A stretch of 64,000 nucleotides of DNA from Faecalicatena contorta (GCF_021531975.1 NZ_JAFBIY010000002.1:124001-188000); one strand, 5' to 3'. Shown: positions 36,004 through 45,282, counted from the stretch's first letter. The notes: generated by a model from the sequence alone, not told the origin. A program made the numbers and translations.

Positions 36004-36684
36004 TTATAGATACATTCTATCATTGATAGCACGAAAGGTAAATGGGGTAATTACATTATTTTCGTCACCCAGTATATGGTATTTCCCTTCGGAATAATAA
36101 GCCGGTCTCATCCTGCCTTTTTTGAACACGGTCAGGAACTCCTCCATTGTCTGCACTTCTTCTGGGAAATAAGTCGCACAGACGCCCACCTTTCCAGGTA
36201 CATGGCAGTCACTGGAACCAAGTGTAAAAAGACCCAGATCCTGCGCATATCTGGCTGCCTTCAGGCACGCGTCCGGCAAAGTACTCCCATTGAGCACTTC
36301 AAGACCGTCAAGCCCTTTCACATACCGCAGGTTCTCCTCCAGCCCACGGTTATTGTTGCGAAACGGATGTGCCGCAAAGCAAACTCCACCCTGCGCCTTC
36401 ACAAGATCAATAAAATCCTGTGCAGGAATCCTCTCCTTCGGGTAATCCTCTATACCAAACGCCACAATATCTCCCTGCAGCGAGAAAAACTCAATCCCCA
36501 CAAAAACAGGATAGCCTGTCCGCTTCGTATACTCCGCCGCATAATCCTTAAGCCCCATGCTGTCATGATCCGTAATACAGATCGCATCAAGCCCTTTCTT
36601 CTTCGCGATAGCAACCATCTCATCCAGCTTAAGGAAACTATCCTTTGAATATGTCATTTCATGCATATGTGTATCAATAAACAT
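36004..36684 (-). CDS. PHP-domain phosphoesterase
   Basis: 226 aa. PHP metal motifs are visible: DTHMH (His5, His7 area), ITDHDSMG, AAHPFR and SSDCHVPG. Such proteins hydrolyse phosphoesters (histidinol phosphate, nucleotides or 5'-phosphates); the exact substrate cannot be told. It stands alone beside a GGGAC repeat. Not a DNA polymerase PHP domain because it lacks any polymerase part. Confidence 0.82.
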   Translation of the reverse strand: MFIDTHMHEMTYSKDSFLKLDEMVAIAKKKGLDAICITDHDSMGLKDYAAEYTKRTGYPVFVGIEFFSLQGDIVAFGIEDYPKERIPAQDFIDLVKAQGGVCFAAHPFRNNNRGLEENLRYVKGLDGLEVLNGSTLPDACLKAARYAQDLGLFTLGSSDCHVPGKVGVCATYFPEEVQTMEEFLTVFKKGRMRPAYYSEGKYHILGDENNVITPFTFRAINDRMYL

Positions 36685-36789
36685 CCACTTCTTCCTCCCT
36701 TATTCCTATTATATAAATACAAGCGGAAGGCTTCAAATAGAGTTTTTTAATAAGTACCGCGTATTTATAGATAAAAGCTATATGTGTTG

Positions 36790-36843
36790 GGGACGGGGTT
36801 TTTTTCGTTTTCCCCCGTCCCAGATTAAATTTACCGTGTCCCC
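36790..36843. repeat. GGGAC palindromic repeat, copy A
   Basis: GGGACGGGG (36790-36798) pairs with CCCCGTCCC (36813-36821). Next to it AAATTTACCGTGTCCCC (36827-36843) is the reverse complement of the GGGACACGG unit seen at 37769. The following GTCCCC/CCTGTCCCC remnants overlap the promoter of the methyltransferase gene. Same family as copies at 37768, 45657 and 58728. Confidence 0.8.
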
Positions 36844-36845
36844 AA

Positions 36846-36874
36846 TTGTATTTGCCCTGTCCCCATGCTATAAT
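36846..36874 (+). promoter_or_regulatory. Promoter of the rRNA methyltransferase gene
   Basis: TTGTAT (36846-36851), 17-bp spacer and TATAAT (36869-36874). The spacer contains CCTGTCCCC, a fragment of the GGGAC repeat family. Confidence 0.65.
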
Positions 36875-36906
36875 AAATCAGATTCTTAGAGAAAGGATAC
36901 GAAAAA

Positions 36907-37770
36907 ATGTGGATTGCAGAAAACTGGAAAGACTACGAAGTCATTGACTGCAGCAAAGGTGAAAAACTGGAACGCTGGGGAGAATATATACTGGTTCGTC
37001 CCGACCCACAGGTCATATGGGACACACCTAAGGACAATTATGGATGGAAGCATCGGAACGGACACTACCACCGCAGTAAAAAGGGCGGTGGTGAATGGGA
37101 GTTTTTTGATCTGCCGGAACAATGGCAGATTCATTATGGAAAACTGACATTCAATCTGAAGCCTTTTAGCTTCAAACATACGGGACTTTTTCCGGAGCAG
37201 GCAGCGAACTGGGACTGGTTCTCTGAAAAGATCAAAAATGCCGGAAGATCGATTAAAGTGCTAAATCTTTTTGCTTATACAGGGGGAGCAACTCTGGCAG
37301 CGGCTGCGGCTGGTGCAAGTGTTACCCATGTAGACGCTTCTAAGGGAATGGTAAACTGGGCAAAAGAAAATGCAGCTTCTTCAGGCCTGTCTGAACGTCC
37401 GATTCGTTGGCTTGTTGACGATTGTGTGAAATTTGTTGAACGAGAAATACGCAGAGGCAATCACTATGATGCGATTATTATGGATCCTCCCTCCTATGGG
37501 CGAGGCCCAAAAGGCGAGATCTGGAAAATCGAAGATGCCATACATCCCCTCATAAAGTTATGTACAAAAATATTATCTGATGATCCCTTATTTTTCCTTG
37601 TTAATTCATATACGACAGGGCTGGCACCGGCAGTTCTTACCTATATGCTCGGAACAGAACTAAAAAAATATAACGGACATGTGGATTCTCAGGAAATCGG
37701 ACTTCCTGTTACACAGTCCGGTCTCGTACTTCCCTGCGGCGCATCCGGAAGATGGGAATCTCTCAAATAG
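36907..37770 (+). CDS. SAM-dependent rRNA methyltransferase, RlmI-like
   Basis: 287 aa class-I methyltransferase. SAM-binding motif I is VLNLFAYTGGATLAAAA (residues about 118-134), followed by VDASKGMVNWAKEN and the catalytic-type MDPPSYGRGPKG. These match the COG1092 (RlmI/RlmK-like) C-domain, which methylates cytosine or guanine in 23S rRNA. The PUA domain of full RlmI is missing. AGAAAGGAT precedes the ATG. The TAG stop is shared with the start of a GGGAC repeat. Confidence 0.82.
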   Translation: MWIAENWKDYEVIDCSKGEKLERWGEYILVRPDPQVIWDTPKDNYGWKHRNGHYHRSKKGGGEWEFFDLPEQWQIHYGKLTFNLKPFSFKHTGLFPEQAANWDWFSEKIKNAGRSIKVLNLFAYTGGATLAAAAAGASVTHVDASKGMVNWAKENAASSGLSERPIRWLVDDCVKFVEREIRRGNHYDAIIMDPPSYGRGPKGEIWKIEDAIHPLIKLCTKILSDDPLFFLVNSYTTGLAPAVLTYMLGTELKKYNGHVDSQEIGLPVTQSGLVLPCGASGRWESLK

Positions 37771-37847
37771 GGACACGGTTAATTCAAAAAGGGACACGGT
37801 TTAGCAAGTTGGGGACGGGGTTTTTTCAAAAAAACCCCGTCCCCAAC
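37768..37847. repeat. GGGAC palindromic repeat, copy B, between convergent genes
   Basis: Two GGGACACGGTT units (37770 and 37791 areas) lead to a 19-bp-arm palindrome at 37808-37847 (GTTGGGGACGGGG and its complement). The first unit begins in the methyltransferase stop codon; the palindrome contains the stop and last codons of the GNAT-HAD gene. It can also serve as a bidirectional terminator. Confidence 0.85.
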
Positions 37848-39013
37848 ATTTCAATCACATCAAAAAGTGAATCGTATCTCCGATATGTTAATTCTAATAT
37901 TTCTTCCGTTGGTTCGACCATATCCGGAATCATGACCGGCTTAAGTCCCGCGGCTTTAGCCGCACGAATCCCTGCCGGAGCATCTTCAAGTGCCACGCAT
38001 TGCTCCGGAAGCATGTGAATGCTTTCGCAGGCTTTCAGATATATCTCCGGATCCGGTTTTGCCCGGGTTACTACATCTCCAAATACGAATCCTTCAAAAT
38101 ACTTCAGTATATCTGCCTCCCTGAGATTACGAAGAGCGTATTCTTTCCGCGCTGAAGTGGCAACCGCCATATGATATCCGGCTTTTTTGGCATATTCCAG
38201 AAGTTCAAGAGCGCCCGGTTTTACCGGAAGCCCTTCTGCATCTACAATTTCGCGAAAGCGTATTCTTGTCCTCCGGGCGAATTCTTCGTGCGGGAAATCT
38301 TCTCCTATCGCTTTGGAAAAGTAAGCATTTCTTCCTGCCAGATTCATCCCCAGTGTATGATAGATATGATTCCCCATATGTGGAATCCCCAGCTCATTTC
38401 CCACATCTTCCCAGGACCTTTGAACAATCCGTTCCGAATCGAACAAAAGCCCATCCAAATCAAATACAAGTGCCCGCACCGGAATCTCTCTTTTTTTATA
38501 AAATACGTGACGCAGAAGTCCGCCGTATTTTCTGTCCTCTGCTATGACTGCATAGCCCAGTCGTTCAAAATTACGTACACTGTAACAATTATCGGGATGG
38601 GCTGTCCCCATCAAATGAATGTAGGATGTTCCCTCCAAAACTTTTTCTGCATATTGCATCAACTGGTTCTGCAAGCCCAGGCCTCGGTAAGAACTCCGCA
38701 CTGCTGCGGACTCCATATGGGCAACACGCTCCATTTCTTCTGCCGGAAGCGCAAGGTATTTTCCCAGATTGTCTGCATCATTGCCCGGGAAACGCACAAC
38801 CAGAAAACCGGCGATCTCATCCATGCTCTCTTCTCCGGAGGCAACTGCCTTCAGGATAAATCCGTTTCTTTCAATATGGGCTTCCATAAATGCCTGATCA
38901 TCCACACTGTACCAGTCTGGATTCTCTATCTTCTGACAGGCTTCCTCTATGATCTGCATAATCTGCGGTATATCCGGCAGACCGGCAGACTCGATTCTTA
39001 TATTTTGCTTCAT
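37826..39013 (-). CDS. GNAT acetyltransferase fused to HAD phosphatase
   Basis: 395 aa. Residues 1-175 are a GNAT domain (AAVRSSYRGLGLQNQLM acetyl-CoA loop, then NFERLGY). Residues about 178-390 are a HAD hydrolase of beta-phosphoglucomutase type: DLDGLLFDSE nucleophile Asp motif, ATSARK, and ALEDAPAGIRAAKAAG. Substrates unknown; fusion suggests both act on one metabolite. The last residues, MLGTGFF, are read out of the GGGAC repeat, so the native C-terminus was probably replaced. Confidence 0.85.
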   Translation of the reverse strand: MKQNIRIESAGLPDIPQIMQIIEEACQKIENPDWYSVDDQAFMEAHIERNGFILKAVASGEESMDEIAGFLVVRFPGNDADNLGKYLALPAEEMERVAHMESAAVRSSYRGLGLQNQLMQYAEKVLEGTSYIHLMGTAHPDNCYSVRNFERLGYAVIAEDRKYGGLLRHVFYKKREIPVRALVFDLDGLLFDSERIVQRSWEDVGNELGIPHMGNHIYHTLGMNLAGRNAYFSKAIGEDFPHEEFARRTRIRFREIVDAEGLPVKPGALELLEYAKKAGYHMAVATSARKEYALRNLREADILKYFEGFVFGDVVTRAKPDPEIYLKACESIHMLPEQCVALEDAPAGIRAAKAAGLKPVMIPDMVEPTEEILELTYRRYDSLFDVIEMLGTGFF

Positions 39014-39104
39014 TGTCTCTCTCCTTCTAGTATCTTTTTCTGATTTATGCTACAATTTCCTCATAAATGTTTAATCAACACTACGACAAAGCGAGGTAAC
39101 ACAT

Positions 39105-39620
39105 ATGAAATTAATGATCGCATCCGATATTCATGGTTCCGCATATTACTGCCGCAAAATGCTCGATGCATTTGCGCGTGAACAGGCTGACCGCCTTCTT
39201 CTTCTCGGAGATTTTCTCTATCATGGACCGAGAAATGACCTTCCAAAAGACTATAATCCGAAAGAAGTCATTGCCATGCTGAACCCATTAAAGCAAAGCC
39301 TTCTTTGTGTGCGAGGTAACTGCGACACAGAAGTCGACCAGATGGTATTGGAATTCCCGATTCTTTCGGACTACTGTCTTCTGGAGGTAAACGGGAAAAC
39401 CATTTTTGCTACACACGGTCATATTTACAGTCCAGATCATCTTCCACCGCTAAAAGACGGGGATATTCTTTTGAACGGGCATACGCATATCCCGGCAAAT
39501 GAGAATATGGGAACCTATACTTACGTAAATCCGGGATCCGTCTCCATTCCAAAAAACGGCTCTGGACATGGATATATGATCCTGGAAAATGATTTTGTCT
39601 GGAAAGAACTCGATATTTGA
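39105..39620 (+). CDS. YfcE/MJ0936-type metallophosphodiesterase
   Basis: 171 aa calcineurin-like phosphoesterase. All five metal blocks are seen: SDIHGSAYYC, GDFLYHG, GNCD, THGH and GHTH. E. coli YfcE cleaves phosphodiesters in vitro; physiological substrate unknown. GAGGTAAC precedes the ATG. Divergent from the GNAT-HAD gene, and followed by a small ORF. Confidence 0.88.
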   Translation: MKLMIASDIHGSAYYCRKMLDAFAREQADRLLLLGDFLYHGPRNDLPKDYNPKEVIAMLNPLKQSLLCVRGNCDTEVDQMVLEFPILSDYCLLEVNGKTIFATHGHIYSPDHLPPLKDGDILLNGHTHIPANENMGTYTYVNPGSVSIPKNGSGHGYMILENDFVWKELDI

Positions 39621-39681
39621 CTATTTTAACTATGTCCAGTATAATTCCTTACATCAAAATAGTAAAGAGAGGGGATACATT

Positions 39682-39945
39682 ATGTTTCGTCTGTGGGGAA
39701 AGGAATTCAAAGACAACAGATTAGTGCGCGACACCGTCATCTGTGATGATACAGCGGATACGCGCACTCATAAGATCTTCCACGCACTGGATGCCATATG
39801 TTATGAATTCGACTTAAGCAAACCAATCTGGCTTGATTCTACCATCGAAGAATTCAAGCGCCATGACAAAGCACGTTTTTATCAGGATAATTTTGTAGAT
39901 TCCATTGATTTTGACTATCTTGAAATCCATGTGATTGAAGAATAA
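39682..39945 (+). CDS. Conserved-looking hypothetical protein, 87 aa
   Basis: Start ATG at 39682 is supported by AGAGGGGA; the frame is open further upstream but overlaps yfcE without a good site. Acidic, soluble, rich in aromatic residues (FDYLEIHVIEE end). HKIFHALDAICYEFDLSKPIW in the middle may be a family core. No function recognised. It may be co-transcribed with the phosphodiesterase. Confidence 0.7.
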   Translation: MFRLWGKEFKDNRLVRDTVICDDTADTRTHKIFHALDAICYEFDLSKPIWLDSTIEEFKRHDKARFYQDNFVDSIDFDYLEIHVIEE

Positions 39946-39953
39946 TCTATTCT

Positions 39954-41357
39954 TTATTCATTTCTTATTGCTGCAAGGGGACTCAGGCGCATTGCTCTAA
40001 GTGCAGGGAAATACCCTGCCGCCACCCCGACCAGCATGGCGAATCCAAGCGACACGAGTACAAGCCACAGTGGAATATAGGAAATGTTTCCGTCAATTCC
40101 CATGGCCTCTCCGTGCCTGGTCAGTACATTAATGACTGTTGACATCAGAAAGCTCAATACATTTCCCAGAACTCCACCAATCAGTCCGATAGCTGCCGCC
40201 TCGATAAGGAACATCTGACGGATATTCTTAAGACTGCATCCCAGCACCTTGATGATACCGATTTCCTTCGTACGTTCATAGATTGCCATCATCATCGTGT
40301 TTGCAATTCCAATGGCCGCAACAAAAAGGGACACTGCTCCTATGCCTCCAAGTACTGCCTGTACAATGGCAAATTCCCGTTTCATACTGTCAAGATATTC
40401 TGCATTCGTCTCTACGTTGTAACCCATCTGCCGGATTTCATCTGCCACCTGATTTACATATTCTATATCATCAACCTTTACCTGCGCAGAGGAATAATAG
40501 AACTGCTTGTATGCTTTTCCGGATTTTGTTGTCGGCTGCCCCGGAATAATCCGTCCGGCAAACTCCTTCTTTAATGTCTGCTTTAATGTCTCCAGGTCAC
40601 AGTAAATATAATAATAATCTGCATTATATTCTTCCGGTCCGCCTTCTACCATACCACACCCTGTTACAATATGCTTCTGTGCCTGCTTTGGAGCCGTCTG
40701 TTCTGCTCCGGCATCACCGGTTCCCTCACCAGCAAAACCAGACTGATTCTGGCTGTTATAATATGCCTCCTGATCCAGAATCAGAAACAGGGAATCTTTT
40801 GTAAAATCAATATCCGGCACCTCCTGGGTCTCCCAGTACCCCTGATCCGTTCCTTTTTCATAGAACATTGTTGGAATACCATTTCCATATACAAGCTCCA
40901 GCTTACTTCCTCCACTTTTTGGAAGTCTGCCTTCTCCTAAGGGGATATTCTTTGCAGCAAGTGCCTCCGGTGTCATACCGACCAGCTGTCCGTAGCCTTC
41001 ATATCTGCCTTTGAGAAGGAGAACCGACATCTCGTATCTGGGAGAAGCCATTTCTACATGATCCAGCTGCCCGAGTTTCTCTACTACTTTATCATCAATA
41101 TATTTTTCTTCTCCCGAGTCACTGTCAGAATATCCATAATACGAATCGCCCACCTGAGCGCCTGTTACCTGCATCGTCGTAAGGCCGCCGGACTGCTCCA
41201 CTTCACGGTAAAGAGACTGCTGCATACCCAAACCAAGAGAAATCATAACTGTAATGGATGCAGTTCCGATCACAACGCCAAGAACCGTAAGAAATGTTCT
41301 AAGCTTTCTTCTTTTCAGATTACTGCTGCTCATCCTCAGAAGGTCCATCCAGTTCAT
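39954..41357 (-). CDS. ABC transporter permease, MacB/FtsX type
   Basis: 467 aa. One N-terminal helix (about 20-40), a large extracytoplasmic MacB-like domain (about 45-340) and three C-terminal FtsX helices (about 345-460, with GIIKVLGCSLKNIRQMF as coupling motif). With the ATPase at 42780 and the NEW3 protein between, it forms a mechanotransmission-type exporter. It overlaps the preceding gene by 38 nt. Substrate unknown; peptide or envelope stress substrates are typical. Confidence 0.87.
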   Translation of the reverse strand: MNWMDLLRMSSSNLKRRKLRTFLTVLGVVIGTASITVMISLGLGMQQSLYREVEQSGGLTTMQVTGAQVGDSYYGYSDSDSGEEKYIDDKVVEKLGQLDHVEMASPRYEMSVLLLKGRYEGYGQLVGMTPEALAAKNIPLGEGRLPKSGGSKLELVYGNGIPTMFYEKGTDQGYWETQEVPDIDFTKDSLFLILDQEAYYNSQNQSGFAGEGTGDAGAEQTAPKQAQKHIVTGCGMVEGGPEEYNADYYYIYCDLETLKQTLKKEFAGRIIPGQPTTKSGKAYKQFYYSSAQVKVDDIEYVNQVADEIRQMGYNVETNAEYLDSMKREFAIVQAVLGGIGAVSLFVAAIGIANTMMMAIYERTKEIGIIKVLGCSLKNIRQMFLIEAAAIGLIGGVLGNVLSFLMSTVINVLTRHGEAMGIDGNISYIPLWLVLVSLGFAMLVGVAAGYFPALRAMRLSPLAAIRNE

Positions 41358-42783
41358 TCAACAATCCCTCCTCTTCATTTCTTATCAGTTTCTTCTTTTT
41401 CTTTTTTATAGCAACAACTGCAATAACTGCGGCAACCGCAGCTGCAACAATGATAACAGGAACAACAGGGAAGCTGCTGCCTGTCTCCTCTTCTTCCATG
41501 GTATCCATAATTTCTTCCTCAGCTTCTGTCACGGACAGCTGGAATTCCTCTTTCACTTCCGATACTGTGCCCGCTTCATCCTCATAACTTAATGTCATCG
41601 TGACTTTTGACGGCTCATCTGCTGCTTTCACACCTTCCAGCATCGCATCGATAGAAGCTGTTGTTCCGGATTCCACATTACCGATGAAAACCTCTTCCTT
41701 CTTGATACAGGAACCTTCAAAAACAGCTTTTACATTATAAAGCTTGATTCGTCCAAGATTATAAAGATTGCACATGATATTTGCCTCATCACCCACAGCA
41801 ATACTGTCCGGGCTGAGTTCAAATTCACTCAGTTCAAATCTTGCATCCTGCTTTACCGGGATCGAGATACCGGAAGCCGCCTCGATCTGCGCTCCGTCTT
41901 TATCCTCATATTTCATGCTAAGTTCTATACTGTACGGTTTCTGTAAAAGGTCTGATTTTGCATTCAGTTCAATGGAAATATCTGCCGTTCCGTTGGCCTT
42001 GATTCCGTCCAGATAAATGGAGCTGGAACCAGACGCCGGAAGGAATGCCGGTGCCATCGTCTGCTCATCCGTGCCTTCCGTAGGCGCATTTAAGTCAAAC
42101 AGCATATTTTTCACTCTTGTCGACTTTGATGTGTTTTTCAAATGAATGGTAAGGATAAAGTTGCTTCCCGCACGCACCTCTGCCGGGTTCGTACTAAAGC
42201 CAGTGACAATGACTCTCGGTACAGATGTACTGCTGCTTCCTTCACCGCCTCCGCCGCTATAAGATGCTCCATCATTGCTGACACCGCCTTCATACGCTGC
42301 CTGTGCTACCGGTTCACCTGCAGTATCTTTGGTTTCTTCCTGTGGCTTCGCTGTTGTATTTACGTAAAACTTCTGTGTCAGCTTCTCTTCTCCATCCACG
42401 GACACTGCAAACGGCAAGGTGTATCGCGTCGTCGGCACATCATCTCTCTGCTGGAAAGTAAAAGCAATATCTTTGGATTCGCCTTTGCCCAGGCTGTCAA
42501 CCTTATATCGACATTTCTGCACATCCGTCTTAAATGGCCACGCGTCTGCATCCTCTCCCATATCCGGGGAAATGACAATATTCTTCATCTCATGATCCGT
42601 ATGATTGGTAACAACAAATTCCCACTTCTGGCTCTTCCCCACCTGATATACCGGAACCTTATTATTCTTTGATTCTATCGTAATCTCTTCCGGTTCTGCA
42701 GCAAATGCCTTTCCCGGGACTGCCAGAGTAAACATCATGCATGCTGCAAGTATTGCTGCAAGTATTTTCTTTCTTTTTATCAT
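41320..42783 (-). CDS. Secreted, membrane-anchored NEW3/COG1361-type protein
   Basis: 487 aa. Signal peptide (MIKRKKILAAILAACMMF), beta-rich repeats resembling NPCBM/NEW3-type Ig-like domains (NHTDHEMKNIVISPDMG; TSKSTRVKNMLFDLN; YNLGRIKLYNVKA), a Gly/Ser linker near 165-180, and a C-terminal helix followed by KKKKKK. Faces the outside of the cell and likely cooperates with the ABC permease. Overlaps the ATPase gene by 4 nt. Confidence 0.78.
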   Translation of the reverse strand: MIKRKKILAAILAACMMFTLAVPGKAFAAEPEEITIESKNNKVPVYQVGKSQKWEFVVTNHTDHEMKNIVISPDMGEDADAWPFKTDVQKCRYKVDSLGKGESKDIAFTFQQRDDVPTTRYTLPFAVSVDGEEKLTQKFYVNTTAKPQEETKDTAGEPVAQAAYEGGVSNDGASYSGGGGEGSSSTSVPRVIVTGFSTNPAEVRAGSNFILTIHLKNTSKSTRVKNMLFDLNAPTEGTDEQTMAPAFLPASGSSSIYLDGIKANGTADISIELNAKSDLLQKPYSIELSMKYEDKDGAQIEAASGISIPVKQDARFELSEFELSPDSIAVGDEANIMCNLYNLGRIKLYNVKAVFEGSCIKKEEVFIGNVESGTTASIDAMLEGVKAADEPSKVTMTLSYEDEAGTVSEVKEEFQLSVTEAEEEIMDTMEEEETGSSFPVVPVIIVAAAVAAVIAVVAIKKKKKKLIRNEEEGLLNELDGPSEDEQQ

Positions 42784-43478
42784 TCTTTTTTTCCTCCCTC
42801 TTCAATCTTTACAATCTTTCCGTCACTGATATGAAAAATCCGATCGGCATATGTAGCAAGATGCGCATCATGCGTTACCATCACCAGTGTTCTCCCCTGC
42901 TCTGTCACAACGCGGCGCATCAGCCGCATGACATCTTCCGATGTGTGTGAATCCAGATTCCCTGTCGGTTCATCTGCGAAAATAATCTTCGGATCCACCA
43001 CAAGGGCTCTTGCCACCCCGACTCTCTGTTGCTGCCCACCAGACATCTGATTCGGCATATGCTTTTTATGCTTGCTCAAGTTCACCAGATCCAACATCTC
43101 TTCCGCTTTCTTCAGACGAACCTGCACAGGCACTCCCTGAAAGCTCAGCGGCAGTGCGACATTTTCCAGTGCATTCATCGTACCGAGAAGATGAAACGAC
43201 TGGAAAATAAATCCCACATGGTCCCGGCGAAAACGTACCAGCTCCTCTTCATCCTTTTTTTCCATATGCTCTCCGGCAATGACAATGGAGCCTTTCGTCG
43301 GCTTTTCCAGACCCGCCAGCATATTTAAAAGCGTGGACTTCCCGGAACCGGAGGTGCCGACAATGGCACAGAATTCCCCTTTGTGTATGGTAAAATCCAC
43401 TCCGTCCAGAGCCCGGACAATTTCATCACCGACCCGGTAAAGCTTATAGAGGTTTTTTACTTCGATTACGTTATCCAT
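42780..43478 (-). CDS. ABC transporter ATP-binding protein, LolD/MacB type
   Basis: 232 aa. Walker A GTSGSGKSTLLNML, signature QMSGGQQQRVGVARAL, Walker B KIIFADEPTGNLDS and H-loop VMVTHDAHLA are all intact. Start at MDNVIEV based on GGGAGG just upstream. First gene of the exporter operon. Confidence 0.95.
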   Translation of the reverse strand: MDNVIEVKNLYKLYRVGDEIVRALDGVDFTIHKGEFCAIVGTSGSGKSTLLNMLAGLEKPTKGSIVIAGEHMEKKDEEELVRFRRDHVGFIFQSFHLLGTMNALENVALPLSFQGVPVQVRLKKAEEMLDLVNLSKHKKHMPNQMSGGQQQRVGVARALVVDPKIIFADEPTGNLDSHTSEDVMRLMRRVVTEQGRTLVMVTHDAHLATYADRIFHISDGKIVKIEEGGKKE

Positions 43479-43518
43479 AACTCCCTCCCTGTTGTTTTCC
43501 CACATTTTAGCAAAAAAA

Positions 43519-43555
43519 AATAAATACTTCCGATAGAAAATCTGAAGTATTTATT
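43519..43555 (-). terminator. Terminator after the Na/Pi cotransporter gene
   Basis: On the minus strand AATAAATACTTC pairs with GAAGTATTTATT around a 14-nt loop, followed by a run of T. Ends the sporulation-linked transcript before the ABC operon. Confidence 0.8.
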
Positions 43556-43574
43556 AAGATTCTTATATTCTGTT

Positions 43575-45206
43575 TTAGCCAAGCACTTCTTCTGCGATAT
43601 TTCTCGCATGATCAGAAATACGTTCCATACAGACAAGCGCATCCAGGAATACGATACCCGCCTCTGTATTACACTGATTGTTGCTGAGACGCTTAATATG
43701 GCTGGTTCGAAGTGTGATCTCCAGATCATCGACTTTCGTCTCTTTCTCAATAACCGTAAGCGCCTTTTCCTGACTGTTCTCTTTAAATGCGTCTAAAGCG
43801 TAGAAATAACTTTCCACGGACTCTTTTATCATCTCATCAAACTGTTCCTTTGCCACAGCTGAAAATGCAACCTTCTTATCCCGAAGCGTCTCTGCAAACT
43901 CGGAGATATTTTCACAGTAATCACTGACACGTTCAATATCCGATAACACCTGCAAAAGATGCGATACTTTCTGATGTTCCTTCTCGCTGATCTGCAGAGA
44001 ACTCAGCTTGATCGCATAATCTGTGATTCCCGCACAAAGCTTGTCAACAACTGTTTCATCATCCTGCAAAAGCATAATATCTTCATCTGTCTGGGTATAA
44101 AGCACTCGCTTTGCAACTTCCAGAGATTCACGTACGATCTCACCCATACGAATGGTTTCATTCACTGTAGACTGTACGGCGATAGCAGGTGTCTCCAGCA
44201 TACGGTCGTCGAGATGGACTCTGCTTCTGTCCTGCTCGTCCTCGCTGACCTGACCAATCTTTTTCGCCAGCCGGATGATCCATCCGGATACAGGGAAGAG
44301 GAGTACCGTCGTTCCGATATTGAATATCGTATGCACCATACTGATCTGCGTCTGCGTGATCATGCCGGTTCCGGCCGCAGTATTGATGACCTCAAAGTAA
44401 ACAATCGCAGCTATACTGAATATAACTGTTCCGATAACGTTAAACAGAAGATGCATAAGACCTGCTGTCTTTGCATTCTTCTTGGCACCAAGACCTGACA
44501 GAATAGCAGTCACACAGGTACCGATATTCTGACCCATGATAATATAAATCGCTGCGCTGAACGGAACAAGTCCTGCAGCAGCAAGACTCTGCAGAATACC
44601 GACAGATGCGGATGAGCTCTGAATCACTGCCGTTACAAGCGCACCGGCAAAAATACCAAGCAGAGGACTCTGTCCTAATTTTACAAATATGCTGCAGAAG
44701 GCTTCTGAATCCTTCAGCGGTTCCACTGCTGAAGACATGGTCGTAATACCGATAAACAGAAGACCAAATCCCACGATAATGTTCGCTATTTCCTTAGAAG
44801 AACGTCTCTTGCCTGTCAGCATAATGACTACACCGGCAATGACAGCGATCGGAGCAAGCTTTGCGGGACTCAAAAACTCCGCCCATTCAACAGAAGACAC
44901 GAGCCATCCGGTTACCGTCGTACCGACGTTGGCACCCATGATAACGCCCATAGCCTGTGTAAGATTCATAATACCTGCATTTACAAAACCGACTACCATG
45001 ACAGTCGTTGCAGATGAACTCTGAATCACTGCTGTTATGACTGCTCCCAGAAGAACACCCATGAGCTTATTTTTCGTCAACACTTCCAAAAGCGACTTCA
45101 TACGATTACCAGCCGCATTCTCAAGGCCCTGCGCCATGATCTGCATACCATAGATAAACATTCCAAGGCCGCCGGCAAATGGTATTATTATATTCAGATA
45201 ACTCAT
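43575..45206 (-). CDS. Na+/phosphate cotransporter with PhoU-like domain
   Basis: 543 aa. Two repeats with QSSSATT and QSSSAS motifs (typical of NptA/PhoU sodium-phosphate symporters) lie in about eight helices (residues 1-320); the C-terminal 200 residues form PhoU-like helical repeats. Start at 45206 (MSYLNIIIPF) is supported by GGAGG 11 nt upstream. Lies 76 nt after spoVAE, so may be expressed partly with it. Confidence 0.88.
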   Translation of the reverse strand: MSYLNIIIPFAGGLGMFIYGMQIMAQGLENAAGNRMKSLLEVLTKNKLMGVLLGAVITAVIQSSSATTVMVVGFVNAGIMNLTQAMGVIMGANVGTTVTGWLVSSVEWAEFLSPAKLAPIAVIAGVVIMLTGKRRSSKEIANIIVGFGLLFIGITTMSSAVEPLKDSEAFCSIFVKLGQSPLLGIFAGALVTAVIQSSSASVGILQSLAAAGLVPFSAAIYIIMGQNIGTCVTAILSGLGAKKNAKTAGLMHLLFNVIGTVIFSIAAIVYFEVINTAAGTGMITQTQISMVHTIFNIGTTVLLFPVSGWIIRLAKKIGQVSEDEQDRSRVHLDDRMLETPAIAVQSTVNETIRMGEIVRESLEVAKRVLYTQTDEDIMLLQDDETVVDKLCAGITDYAIKLSSLQISEKEHQKVSHLLQVLSDIERVSDYCENISEFAETLRDKKVAFSAVAKEQFDEMIKESVESYFYALDAFKENSQEKALTVIEKETKVDDLEITLRTSHIKRLSNNQCNTEAGIVFLDALVCMERISDHARNIAEEVLG

Positions 45207-45282
45207 TTTATCCGTTTCCTCCCATAAAAAACTCGTCTTCTTTACAATACCATTTGACATAGGAGAAAACAACTATATTTTG

